Part shown: positions 10,247-19,299 of the stretch, one piece after another
How the letters are laid out: each line of letters begins with the position of its first letter
Numbering within the stretch: position 1 is the stretch's first letter
From: Mycobacterium sp. E3251
GTDB taxonomy: Bacteria; Actinomycetota; Actinomycetes; Mycobacteriales; Mycobacteriaceae
NCBI RefSeq assembly: GCF_001666835.1
Contig: NZ_LZJF01000107.1
Location: 26,837-90,836 of the forward strand
DNA length: 64,000 nucleotides
Direction: 5' to 3'
Program-made: the position numbers and the translations under genes
Notes under the pieces: model-generated
Seen by the model: only the letters and a program-made list of their open reading frames with translations
What the model was told of the DNA's origin: nothing
The model's database searches: none

Positions 10247-11736
10247 CCGCGAAGACGCCGTGCGAGCCCGACGAGCTGCGCAGCCTGTTCCTGTTCGAGG
10301 CCCTCACCGACGAGCAGCTGGCGGTGTTGTGCGCCAACGGGCACATCGAGAACTACGAACCGGGCCCGATCTGCGTCGAGGGCGAGCCGGCGACCTGCTT
10401 CTACGTCCTGATCGAGGGCGAGCTGATGATGTCCAAGCTCTCCGGCGGCCAGGACATCGAAACCAACCGCACCTCGCAGCGCGGCGTGTATTGCGGGGCG
10501 TGGCGGGCGTTCACCGGCGGGAAGCAGAAGAGCTACGACGCCTCGGTGCACGTGACCAAGCCGTCGCGGTTCTTCGTGATGGACGCGCCGGTGTTCGCCA
10601 GGTTCATGAAGGACCAATTCCCGATGGCGGTCCACCTGCTCGACGGCATCGCCGTCGGCACCGACCGCACGCGCCGGATCATCGACAACCGGGAGAAGCT
10701 GTTGGCGCTGGGCCGGTTGTCGGCCGGGCTGACGCATCAGCTGAACAACCCCGCGGCGGCCATCGCCCGTGCGGCGGCCGACCTGCGCGGCCGGGTCGCC
10801 GGCATGCGGGGCAAGCTGGCGATGCTCGCCGACGGCACGGTCAGTCCCGAGGCGCTCAGCGCCCTGGTCCACCTGCAGCAGGAGGTCGCCGAGCAGGTCG
10901 CCAAGTCGGCGTCCGAGCACCTGAGCGCGATGGAAACCGCCGACCGCGAGGACGCCGTCGGCGACTGGCTGGAAGACCACGGCGTCGAGGGCGGTTGGGA
11001 CATCGCGCCGACGTTCGTCGAAGGCGGCATCGACACCGACTGGCTGGAGCGGATTTCCACGGTCAGCGAGGAACTCGCGTCGACCTCGCTGGAGGAGGCG
11101 ATCCGATGGATCAACTACACCATCGAGAGCGAACTGCTGATGAACCAGGTTTTGGAAGCGAGCAAACGGATTTCGGCGTTGGTCGCCGACGCCAAGCAGT
11201 ATTCGCAGCTTGATCGGGCCCCGTTCCAGGTGGCCAACGTGCACGAGTTGCTGCGCAGCACGCTGGTGATGTTCGCCGACCGGTTGACCAAGGACCCGAG
11301 CAAGGAGTCCGGCAAGAATCCGGTGATCACCCTGGTCAAGGACTTCGACCAATCTCTTCCTGAAATCCCTTGTTACCCAGGTGATCTCAATCAGGTGTGG
11401 ACCAACATCATCGACAACGCCATCGCCGCGATGCGCGAGGAGGGCGGCACGCTGACCGTCCGCACCTGCCGGGAGGGCGAGAACATGGCCCGCGTCGAGA
11501 TCTGCGACACCGGACCCGGGGTGCCCGAGGAGGTGCGTGAGCACATCTTCGAGCCGTTCTTCACCACCAAGCCGTTCGGCGAGGGCACCGGCCTGGGGCT
11601 GGATCTGGCCTTCAACATCGTCGTCAAGAAGCATCGAGGGGACCTGCGCGTGGAATCGGTCCCCGGCGACACCCGGTTCATCGTGCTGCTGCCGCTCGAG
11701 ACGCCGCCGCCCGTGGATGTAGACGTTCCGGAATAG
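10243..11736 (+). CDS. Sensor histidine kinase with N-terminal cyclic-nucleotide-binding-type domain
   Basis: Cytoplasmic kinase of 497 residues with no membrane helix. Residues about 12-130 are a CRP/cNMP-type beta-roll sensor (FYVLIEGELMMSKLSGG). The phospho-acceptor His165 lies in LGRLSAGLTHQLNNPAAA, with a helical insert before the catalytic domain. The ATPase domain shows N388-N392 (NIIDNA), DTGPG (422-426) and GTGLGLDLA (from about 448). The GTG start overlaps the upstream stop by four bases, so the two genes are translationally coupled. The kinase probably phosphorylates Asp75 of its partner. The beta-roll's arginine for cAMP phosphate is not obvious, so the ligand is unknown. Confidence 0.92.
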   Translation: MTAKTPCEPDELRSLFLFEALTDEQLAVLCANGHIENYEPGPICVEGEPATCFYVLIEGELMMSKLSGGQDIETNRTSQRGVYCGAWRAFTGGKQKSYDASVHVTKPSRFFVMDAPVFARFMKDQFPMAVHLLDGIAVGTDRTRRIIDNREKLLALGRLSAGLTHQLNNPAAAIARAAADLRGRVAGMRGKLAMLADGTVSPEALSALVHLQQEVAEQVAKSASEHLSAMETADREDAVGDWLEDHGVEGGWDIAPTFVEGGIDTDWLERISTVSEELASTSLEEAIRWINYTIESELLMNQVLEASKRISALVADAKQYSQLDRAPFQVANVHELLRSTLVMFADRLTKDPSKESGKNPVITLVKDFDQSLPEIPCYPGDLNQVWTNIIDNAIAAMREEGGTLTVRTCREGENMARVEICDTGPGVPEEVREHIFEPFFTTKPFGEGTGLGLDLAFNIVVKKHRGDLRVESVPGDTRFIVLLPLETPPPVDVDVPE

Positions 11737-11765
11737 CCGCAACGCGCCCCCGGTTGGGAACAACC

Positions 11766-12608
11766 ATGACCGATGCAGCGAGCAAGCCCAATCTCGGCCG
11801 GTTCGGATCGTTCGGACGCGGCGTGACGCCACAGCAAGCCAAAGACATCGAATCCCTCGGATACGGGGCCGTGTGGGTGGGCGGTTCACCACCGGCCGAG
11901 CTGGCCTGGGTGGAACCCATCCTCGAAGCGACGACCACCCTGCAGGTGGCCACCGGCATCGTCAACATCTGGACGGCCGCGGCCAAGCCGGTGGCGGAGT
12001 CGTTCCACCGCATCGACAAGGCCTACCCCGGCCGCTTCCTGCTCGGCATCGGCGTCGGCCATCCCGAGGCGCACACCGAGTACCGCAAGCCTTACGACGC
12101 GCTCGTCGAATACCTGCAGCAACTGGACGACTACGGGGTGCCCGCCAACCGACGGGTGGTGGCCGCCCTGGGCCCGCGCGTCCTCAAGCTGTCGGCGGAG
12201 CGCGCCGCCGGCGCGCACCCGTACCTCACCACGCCCGAGCACACCGCTCAGGCGCGCGAGTTGATCGGCCCGTCGGCATTCCTGGCTCCCGAGCACAAGG
12301 CGGTGCTGACCACCGACCCCGAGAAGGCCCGTGCGGTGGGCCGCAGGGCGCTCGACATCTATTTCCAGCTCGCCAACTACCGCAACAGCTGGAAGCGGCT
12401 CGGTTTCACCGACGAGGAGGTCACCAAGCCTGGCAGCGACCGCCTGGTCGACGCGGTGGTGGCCTACGGCACGCCCGATGCGATCGCGGCGCGGCTGAAG
12501 GAGCACCTCGATGCGGGCGCCGACCACGTGCCCGTGCAGGTCCTGACGAGGGATGAAAACCTGGTTCCGGCTCTGGCCGAATTGGCCGGGCCGCTCGGAC
12601 TGAGCTAG
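11766..12608 (+). CDS. LLM-class F420-dependent oxidoreductase, first of a tandem pair
   Basis: Luciferase-like TIM-barrel oxidoreductase expected to use coenzyme F420, 280 residues. Motifs include GYGAVWVGGSPPAELAWVEP, LQVATGIVNIW and PGRFLLGIGVGHPE. I chose the ATG at 11766 (MTDAASKPNLGRFG) over an upstream TTG because it matches the start of its neighbour. It is homologous to the Rv3463 type found between infA and rmlB in M. tuberculosis. The substrate is unknown. It follows the histidine kinase after 29 bases and may be cotranscribed. Confidence 0.85.
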   Translation: MTDAASKPNLGRFGSFGRGVTPQQAKDIESLGYGAVWVGGSPPAELAWVEPILEATTTLQVATGIVNIWTAAAKPVAESFHRIDKAYPGRFLLGIGVGHPEAHTEYRKPYDALVEYLQQLDDYGVPANRRVVAALGPRVLKLSAERAAGAHPYLTTPEHTAQARELIGPSAFLAPEHKAVLTTDPEKARAVGRRALDIYFQLANYRNSWKRLGFTDEEVTKPGSDRLVDAVVAYGTPDAIAARLKEHLDAGADHVPVQVLTRDENLVPALAELAGPLGLS

Positions 12609-12633
12609 CAGACGACGCACGAGGGGGACGTAG

Positions 12634-13500
12634 ATGACCGAGCCAGTAGCACTCAAACCCGACCTGGGCCGGTTCGGCGTATGGCTGGGGTCGCGGTCCA
12701 TCACCCCCGAACTGGCGGCGCGGATCGAGTCGCTGGGTTACGGCGCCGTCTGGATCGGCGGTTCACCGGATGCCGAGCTGTCGTGGGTGGAACCGGCCCT
12801 GGAGCAGACGACGTCGCTGCAACTGGCCACCGGGATCGTCAACATCTGGACCGAACCGGCCCCGGCGGTCGCCGAGTCCTTCAAGCGCATCGAAAACGCC
12901 CATCCCGGAAGGTTTTTGCTGGGTGTCGGGGTGGGACACCCCGAGCACACCCAGGAGTACGTCAAGCCGTACGACGCGCTGGTCTCCTACCTCGACGAGC
13001 TCGACGCGGCGGTGGTGCCCACCAGTCGCCGGGTGCTCGCGGCGCTCGGGCCGCGCGTATTGCGGCTGGCGGCGCAGCGCAGCGCCGGCACCCATCCGTA
13101 CCTGACCACGCCGGAACACACGGCCAAAGCACGCGAACTGGTGGGCAACTCCGTGTTCCTGGCGCCGGAACACAAGGTGGTACTCACCACCGACGCGGAA
13201 AAGGCCCGCGAGATCGGCCGCAGGTACGCGAACTTCTACCTGGACCTGAGCAACTACGTGAACAACTGGCTGCGGCTCGGGTTCACCGAAGCCGACGTGC
13301 GCAAGCCGGGCAGCCACCGGCTGATCGACGCGGTGGTCGCCTACGGCACGCCGGAAGCCATCGCGCACCGGCTCCGCGAACACTGCGACGCCGGGGCCGA
13401 TCACGTCGCCGTCCAGGTGCTGGACGCCGGGGACGACGACGCGCTCGTCTCGGCACTGAGCGAATTGGCCGGGCCGCTGGGGCTGACTGGCACAAGCTGA
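12634..13500 (+). CDS. LLM-class F420-dependent oxidoreductase, second of a tandem pair
   Basis: Paralogue of the preceding gene, 288 residues, alignable along its whole length (GYGAVWIGGSPDAELSWVEP, LQLATGIVNIW, ALGPRVLRLAAQRSAGTHPYLTTPEHT). A strong ribosome site (GAGGGGGA) precedes the ATG, and 25 bases separate it from the first copy. The pair is a tandem duplication where M. tuberculosis has one gene (Rv3463). Divergence is spread evenly, so both copies look functional. The substrate is unknown. Confidence 0.85.
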   Translation: MTEPVALKPDLGRFGVWLGSRSITPELAARIESLGYGAVWIGGSPDAELSWVEPALEQTTSLQLATGIVNIWTEPAPAVAESFKRIENAHPGRFLLGVGVGHPEHTQEYVKPYDALVSYLDELDAAVVPTSRRVLAALGPRVLRLAAQRSAGTHPYLTTPEHTAKARELVGNSVFLAPEHKVVLTTDAEKAREIGRRYANFYLDLSNYVNNWLRLGFTEADVRKPGSHRLIDAVVAYGTPEAIAHRLREHCDAGADHVAVQVLDAGDDDALVSALSELAGPLGLTGTS

Positions 13501-13514
13501 CCGACTCGCTCGGT

Positions 13515-14522
<1,008 letters not shown>

Positions 14523-15131
14523 ATGAAGGTTCGCGAGCTCGCAATCCCCGGCGCCTGGGAGATCACCCCCACCATTCACGGCGATTCCCGCGGACTGTTC
14601 TTCGAATGGCTCACCGACCACGGGTTCACCGAATTCGCCGGCCACCGCTTGGATGTCCGCCAAGCGAACTGTTCGGTCTCGGCGGCCGGCGTGCTGCGCG
14701 GCTTGCACTTCGCCCAGCTGCCGCCGAGCCAGGCCAAATATGTGACCTGCGTACGCGGCTCGGTGTTCGACGTCGTGGTGGATATCCGGGAGGGCTCACC
14801 GACATTCGGGCAGTGGGATTCGGTGCTGCTCGACGACAAGGACCGCAGGACGATTTACCTTTCCGAAGGCCTGGGGCACGGCTTCCTTGCCTTGCAGGAC
14901 GATTCGACCGTGATGTATCTCTGCTCGGCCGAATACAACCCGCAGCGCGAGCACACCATCTGCGCGACCGATCCGGCGATCGGGGTCGACTGGCCGCTGG
15001 TGAACGGTGCCGCCCCCAGCCTGTCCGACCGCGACGCCGCGGCCCCCAGCTTCGAAGAGGTGCGAGCCGCAGGGCTTTTGCCCAGCTGGGAGGAGACGCA
15101 GAGGTTTATCGACGGGATGCGCAACGCATAA
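14523..15131 (+). CDS. rmlC: dTDP-4-dehydrorhamnose 3,5-epimerase
   Basis: Third step of dTDP-rhamnose synthesis, 202 residues with the cupin fold. Motifs: FFEWLTDHGFTE, VRQANCSVSAAGVLRGLHF with the catalytic His in RGLHF, and YLSEGLGHGFLALQDDS. The ATG lies directly after the rmlB stop with no spacer, showing tight coupling. Length and order match Rv3464-Rv3465. Confidence 0.96.
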   Translation: MKVRELAIPGAWEITPTIHGDSRGLFFEWLTDHGFTEFAGHRLDVRQANCSVSAAGVLRGLHFAQLPPSQAKYVTCVRGSVFDVVVDIREGSPTFGQWDSVLLDDKDRRTIYLSEGLGHGFLALQDDSTVMYLCSAEYNPQREHTICATDPAIGVDWPLVNGAAPSLSDRDAAAPSFEEVRAAGLLPSWEETQRFIDGMRNA

Positions 15132-15260
15132 CCGCGGGGTCGCGTTGTTTCACCGACCGCGACGGTCGTTATCCCACAAGGCACTTGGCCACTCTTCGCG
15201 CGCCAAATTGTATTCACCAATTGACCGAGCTTGGTGCGCGGATATTGACCAACCGCATAT

Positions 15261-15289
15261 TTGCCATTGCGCGATACCTTAGGTACCGT
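15261..15289 (+). promoter_or_regulatory. Candidate SigA-type promoter upstream of the first acyltransferase
   Basis: TTGCCA at 15261-15266 and TACCGT at 15284-15289 are separated by 17 bases, a good match to the TTGACA/TANNNT arrangement. The 231-base gap after rmlC shows nothing else except the second -10-like box at 15320-15325. Confidence 0.4.
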
Positions 15290-15319
15290 GAACCGGCCCA
15301 TTCTGGCGCTTGGTCGCGA

Positions 15320-15325
15320 TACGAT
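15320..15325 (+). promoter_or_regulatory. Conserved TACGAT -10 box, acyltransferase 1
   Basis: TACGAT lies 38 bases before the ATG at 15363. The two paralogues that follow have TACGAT and TACTAT 40 and 39 bases before their own start codons, so the box was copied with the genes or is kept by selection. Confidence 0.45.
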
Positions 15326-15362
15326 ACGCCGATTAGGCCCTGTACGGACACGGGGGAGGCGG

Positions 15363-16541
15363 ATGAAACTCGCGCAGGCCTTCGATCCGCGCAATAACGC
15401 CCTGAATGCCTGGCGGCTGGCGCTGGCGGGCGAGGTGATCTTCTGGCACACCTTCCCGATCAGGGGCCACCTCCCGTCCGCCCGGGCCGTCCTCCAGCTT
15501 CTACTTTGCGTCGGGGTGGACGGGTTCTTCGCGATCTCCGGATTCCTCATCACCGCGAGTTGGCTCGGCAATCCCCGCCTCCGTGAATACCTCGCCGCCC
15601 GCGCGCTGCGCATCCTGCCCGGGTTCTACGTCTGCCTGCTGGTGACCGCCTTCGTCATCGCCCCCATCAGCGTGGCGATTCAAGGCGGCTCGGCGGGCAA
15701 GCTCATCACCTCGGGCGCGCCGCTGGACTTCGTGTTGAAGAACAGCGCCGTGGCGCTGGTCAAGTTCGATATCGGCGGTACTCCGACCGGGGTTCCCAGC
15801 GCGGGCGTCTGGAACGCTTCCCTGTGGTCCCTCATCTGGGAAGTGATGTGCTACCTCATCGTTGCCATCATCGGCGTGGTCGGACTCGCCACCCACCGGT
15901 GGGTGTCTCTCGCATTCTTGCTGCTGGCGACGGGCGGCGCGATGATGCTGCCGGGGCTGAAGTTCCCCGATGTCATGACCCAACACGAGGGCGACGTCCG
16001 CACCGCCCTGTTCTTCTTGGCGTGCCGCACCGCCATCATGTTCGCGGCCGGCGCGTTCCTTTATCAGTGGCGAGATGTGATCCCCGCCCGCTGGTCACTC
16101 GTCGCGCTGAGCGCGGCCATCGTCGTAGCCGCGGGTTTCCTGCCGGACTACCGGGTGGTCGGCGCCTTGCCCCTGGCTTACGCCGTGGTCGTATCGGGCG
16201 CCCTGATCCGCAACAAGCACCTGAAACTGCGTACCGACCTGTCGTACGGCATGTACATCTACGCGTACCCGACCCAGCAGCTGCTGCTCGTCTGCGGGCT
16301 CATCAGCCTTAATCCGCTGCTGTTGACCGGTGTTACCGCCGCCGCCACGGTGCCGTTGGCCGCGGCGAGCTGGTTCCTGGTCGAGAAGCCGGCGCGGCGC
16401 CTCAAACGGCGGTTCGGAAAGAAATCGTCCGCACCCCAAGACCAAGATCAAGATGCGACTCAAGATCAAACGGTGATGGTGCCGCCCGCCCAGGAGGTCC
16501 CGGGATCCCCGCTTCCCCCGGAACGTCCGGGCACGACCTAG
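15363..16541 (+). CDS. Membrane acyltransferase (acyltransferase-3 family), first of three tandem copies
   Basis: Multi-pass O-acyltransferase of the acyltransferase-3 family, which transfers short acyl groups to sugars or lipids at the cell envelope; 392 residues. It begins MKLAQAFDPRNNALNAWRLA, with a conserved His in FWHTFP and the signature RALRILPGFYVC. About ten membrane helices are followed by a hydrophilic C-terminal tail rich in Gln/Asp. The ATG at 15363 follows a GGGGAGG ribosome site. An in-frame GTG at 15288 exists, but the paralogues support the shorter start. The acceptor may be a rhamnosylated glycolipid given the rml neighbours; that is a guess. Confidence 0.85.
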   Translation: MKLAQAFDPRNNALNAWRLALAGEVIFWHTFPIRGHLPSARAVLQLLLCVGVDGFFAISGFLITASWLGNPRLREYLAARALRILPGFYVCLLVTAFVIAPISVAIQGGSAGKLITSGAPLDFVLKNSAVALVKFDIGGTPTGVPSAGVWNASLWSLIWEVMCYLIVAIIGVVGLATHRWVSLAFLLLATGGAMMLPGLKFPDVMTQHEGDVRTALFFLACRTAIMFAAGAFLYQWRDVIPARWSLVALSAAIVVAAGFLPDYRVVGALPLAYAVVVSGALIRNKHLKLRTDLSYGMYIYAYPTQQLLLVCGLISLNPLLLTGVTAAATVPLAAASWFLVEKPARRLKRRFGKKSSAPQDQDQDATQDQTVMVPPAQEVPGSPLPPERPGTT

Positions 16542-16582
16542 TCGACAATCCCCATCCGACCACGCCGTCGGCGTGCGGCCGA

Positions 16583-16588
16583 TACGAT
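16583..16588 (+). promoter_or_regulatory. Conserved TACGAT -10 box, acyltransferase 2
   Basis: TACGAT within GATACGAT, 40 bases before the ATG at 16628. It matches the sequence and distance seen before copies 1 and 3. Confidence 0.45.
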
Positions 16589-16627
16589 GGCGCGGACAGT
16601 TCGATGGGGGACGACGGTCGGAGGCGG

Positions 16628-17752
16628 ATGAAGCTCGGGCAGGTATTCGATCCGCGCAGTAATGCTCTGAACGCGCTGCGGTTGGTGCTCGCGGCCGAGG
16701 TGATGCTCTTCCACTCCTGGCCCATCACCGGCCGCACGCCGCCCGCGGCGATCAATCAGCTCTTCTTTTCCGTGGGGGTCGACGGCTTCTTCGCGATCTC
16801 GGGATTCCTCATCACCAGGAGTTGGCTCACCGACCCGCGCGTGCGTGACTACCTCACCGCGCGAGCCCTGCGCATCCTGCCTGGCTTTTACATCTGCCTG
16901 GTGGTGACGGCGTTCGTGTTCGCGCCCATCAGTGTGCTGATCGAGGGCGGGTCGGCTCTCAAGCTGCTGCGCTCCATCGCACCGATCGAATACGTCTTGA
17001 AAAACAGCGCGGTGGCCTACCTCCAACCGAACATCGCCGGCACATTGAGTCAGGCGCCCGGTGGGCCCACCTGGAACGCATCGCTGTGGTCCCTCGTCTG
17101 GGAATTGCTGTGCTACCTCGCCGTTGCCTTCATCGGCGTCGTCGGGCTGGCCAACCGCCGGTGGGTTTCTCCGGTTCTGCTGGTGGTGGCCGTGTGTGCG
17201 GCGTTGGTGTTTCCCCCGCTGACTTTCCCCGGTGTCTGGACCATCCCCCAGCTCGCCGCGCGTTCGGCCATCATGTTCGCCGCCGGGGCGGTTATGTATC
17301 AGTGGCGGGACGTGATTCCCGCCCGCTGGTCGCTGGTCGCGGTGTGCGCGGCCATCGTTGTTGCGGCTGGGTTCCTGCCCGATTACCGCGTGGTCGCGGC
17401 CCTTCCCCTGGCGTACGTGGTCATCGTGTCGGGCGCACTGCTGCAGCACAAGCGGCTGCAGTTGCGCACCGACATCTCCTACGGGGTGTACATCTACGCG
17501 TACCCCACTCAGAAGATACTGGCCGTCTGCGGGCTCGCGACTCTGCATCCGGTCGTGTTCTTCGTCGTCAGCGCGGTCAGCACCCTGCCCGTGGCCGCCC
17601 TTAGCTGGTTCGTCATCGAAAAGCCCTCGATGTCCCTGAAACGGCGACTCAAGCAGAAGTGGGGCGCACCCGCGCCCGCAGGGCCGGGCGGCGAACAACC
17701 CGAGGAGCTCGTCGCCGACCGGACCGCTCCCCAGGCCCCGGGTACCGGCTAG
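16628..17752 (+). CDS. Membrane acyltransferase (acyltransferase-3 family), second of three tandem copies
   Basis: Full-length paralogue of the preceding gene, 374 residues: MKLGQVFDPRSNALNALRLV, FHSWPI, RALRILPGFYICLVVTAF, and near the end SYGVYIYAYPTQKIL and WFVIEKPSMSLKRRL. The ribosome site GGAGGCGG is the same as in copy 1. The main differences are in the loop after helix 5 and in the C-terminal tail. It has its own promoter box, so the three genes are separately expressible although arranged head to tail. Confidence 0.85.
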   Translation: MKLGQVFDPRSNALNALRLVLAAEVMLFHSWPITGRTPPAAINQLFFSVGVDGFFAISGFLITRSWLTDPRVRDYLTARALRILPGFYICLVVTAFVFAPISVLIEGGSALKLLRSIAPIEYVLKNSAVAYLQPNIAGTLSQAPGGPTWNASLWSLVWELLCYLAVAFIGVVGLANRRWVSPVLLVVAVCAALVFPPLTFPGVWTIPQLAARSAIMFAAGAVMYQWRDVIPARWSLVAVCAAIVVAAGFLPDYRVVAALPLAYVVIVSGALLQHKRLQLRTDISYGVYIYAYPTQKILAVCGLATLHPVVFFVVSAVSTLPVAALSWFVIEKPSMSLKRRLKQKWGAPAPAGPGGEQPEELVADRTAPQAPGTG

Positions 17753-17811
17753 GCCCGGTTCACAAGCGGGTCAAATAAGCCAAAATTCCCAACACCCCCG
17801 GCGGCTTGTCA

Positions 17812-17817
17812 TACTAT
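17812..17817 (+). promoter_or_regulatory. Conserved TACTAT -10 box, acyltransferase 3
   Basis: TACTAT lies 39 bases before the ATG at 17856, the same position as the boxes of the two upstream paralogues. Confidence 0.45.
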
Positions 17818-17855
17818 GCCGCGGACGGCTTCGGGGGCGATATGGGCGGAGGCCT

Positions 17856-19004
17856 ATGACCCTCGGGCAAGCGTTCGATCCGCGCGCTAACGCGCTCAAC
17901 GCATGGCGCCTGGCGCTGGCGACCTCGGTCATCGTCGGGCACTCCTTTATCCTCACCGGTCACCTATGGGCCGGCGCGCCATACATCGCCGCCGGCGGAG
18001 TCGATGGTTTCTTTGCCATCTCGGGATTCCTCATCACCGCGAGCTGGCTTCGCCACCCGCACCTCCGCGACTACTCTGCCGCCCGGGCCCTCCGGATCCT
18101 CCCGGGCTACTACGTCTGCCTGGTCATCACCGCGTTCGTCATCGCTCCGATCGGCCTGGCGATTCAGGGCGGCGCGGCGCTCAAGCTCCTGCTGTCCAGC
18201 GCACCGCTCGAGTACGTCGGTATGAACAGCGCCGTGGTGATGCTGAAGGCCGACGTCGGCGGGACACCGCGCGGGGTCCCTTATCCGGGAAGCTGGAACA
18301 GTTCGCTGTGGACACTCATCTTCGAGCTGGGTTGCTATTTCGCCGTGGCCGCCCTTGGCATGGCCGGGCTGGCTAACCGCCGATGGGTTTCTCCCGCCAT
18401 ATTGGCGTTGGCCGTGATCGGCGAGGCGTTGTCTCCGCCGATCAGGCTCGGCGAGCCGTTCATGGGCCAGTTCGCGGCCGTGAGCTCGCGCTTCGCGGTC
18501 ATGTTTGCGGCCGGCGCGTTGCTCTACCAGTGGCGGGACAAAATACCCGCCCGGTGGTCGCTCGTCGCGCTGAGCGCGGTCGTGGTCGCCTTGGGCGGCA
18601 CCCTGCTTCCGCATTACCGGCTGCTCGGTGGAATTCCGCTCGCGTACGCCATCATCGCCTCCGGTGCACTCCTCAAAAACAAACGCCTGAGGCTTCGTAC
18701 CGACCTGTCCTACGGCGTGTACATCTACGCGTTCCCGATTCAGCAGTTGCTGGTGATCTCTTGGCCTGACCGTCCGAATCCGGTTGTGCACGCAATCGTT
18801 GCGACGTTCGTCACGCTACCGGTCGCCGCGCTGAGCTGGTTCCTGGTCGAGAAGCCCTCGATGTCGCTCAAGTCTCGGCTTCTGAAGAAATGGGCGGCCG
18901 AAGAGGAAGCTGCCGGTGAACGCCACCAGCCAGCCAATGTGGTCGCCGAACGATCAGACCCCCCGCCCACAGCAGCACCGTCAGCACCTCCGCACCCACG
19001 CTGA
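17856..19004 (+). CDS. Membrane acyltransferase (acyltransferase-3 family), third of three tandem copies
   Basis: Third paralogue, 382 residues: MTLGQAFDPRANALNAWRLA, RALRILPGYYVCLVITAF, SYGVYIYAFPIQQLL and WFLVEKPSMSLKSRL. The N-terminal His lies in VGHSFILTGH, so the local spacing differs from copies 1 and 2. The last about 45 codons encode a polar tail and overlap the 3' end of the convergent minus-strand membrane protein gene by 137 bases. Confidence 0.84.
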   Translation: MTLGQAFDPRANALNAWRLALATSVIVGHSFILTGHLWAGAPYIAAGGVDGFFAISGFLITASWLRHPHLRDYSAARALRILPGYYVCLVITAFVIAPIGLAIQGGAALKLLLSSAPLEYVGMNSAVVMLKADVGGTPRGVPYPGSWNSSLWTLIFELGCYFAVAALGMAGLANRRWVSPAILALAVIGEALSPPIRLGEPFMGQFAAVSSRFAVMFAAGALLYQWRDKIPARWSLVALSAVVVALGGTLLPHYRLLGGIPLAYAIIASGALLKNKRLRLRTDLSYGVYIYAFPIQQLLVISWPDRPNPVVHAIVATFVTLPVAALSWFLVEKPSMSLKSRLLKKWAAEEEAAGERHQPANVVAERSDPPPTAAPSAPPHPR

Positions 19005-19299
19005 TCGCTGCGTGCGGCGCGGGCTGCCAGCCCTGTTCCGAAAAGCCCAGCACGCCAACCGTTCTCGATAGGCCGAAGGCCACCAGCGAGCCACCCGCCA
19101 CGGCCGCGCCGGCCCAGCGGAGCCAGCCCGGACCGCCGAAGAGGATCAGCAGGGCGATGGCGAACGACGCGCTGGCTTGAACCAGAAAGGCTGCGCCGAT
19201 GTCCGGGATGTGTCGGTAGCCGTGGATATACAGGTAGGCGTGGCTGGCCGCGCTGGCCGCCAGTGACATGGCCAGGCCGATGCGAATCAGCAGAGTCAT
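18868..19299 (-). CDS. Small four-helix membrane protein of unknown function
   Basis: Protein of 143 residues with about four membrane helices (starting LIRIGLAMSLAASAASHAYL, later AGAAVAGGSLVAFGLSRTVG and SVGAEVLTVLLWAGGLIV) and a polar C-terminus. Its ATG overlaps the stop codon of the metallophosphoesterase gene by four bases. It is the last gene of the sigma-Rieske-cupredoxin-phosphoesterase operon. The 3' end runs 137 bases under the acyltransferase gene on the other strand. I do not recognise a family. Confidence 0.7.
   Translation of the reverse strand: MTLLIRIGLAMSLAASAASHAYLYIHGYRHIPDIGAAFLVQASASFAIALLILFGGPGWLRWAGAAVAGGSLVAFGLSRTVGVLGFSEQGWQPAPHAAISVGAEVLTVLLWAGGLIVRRPHWLAGGVHRQLPLRPPISSEAET

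Noticed and set aside
10228..11892. Minus-strand open frame of 554 codons opposite the histidine kinase
   Set aside because: It is antisense to the kinase, whose H, N and G boxes are all intact; no homology in the antisense product.
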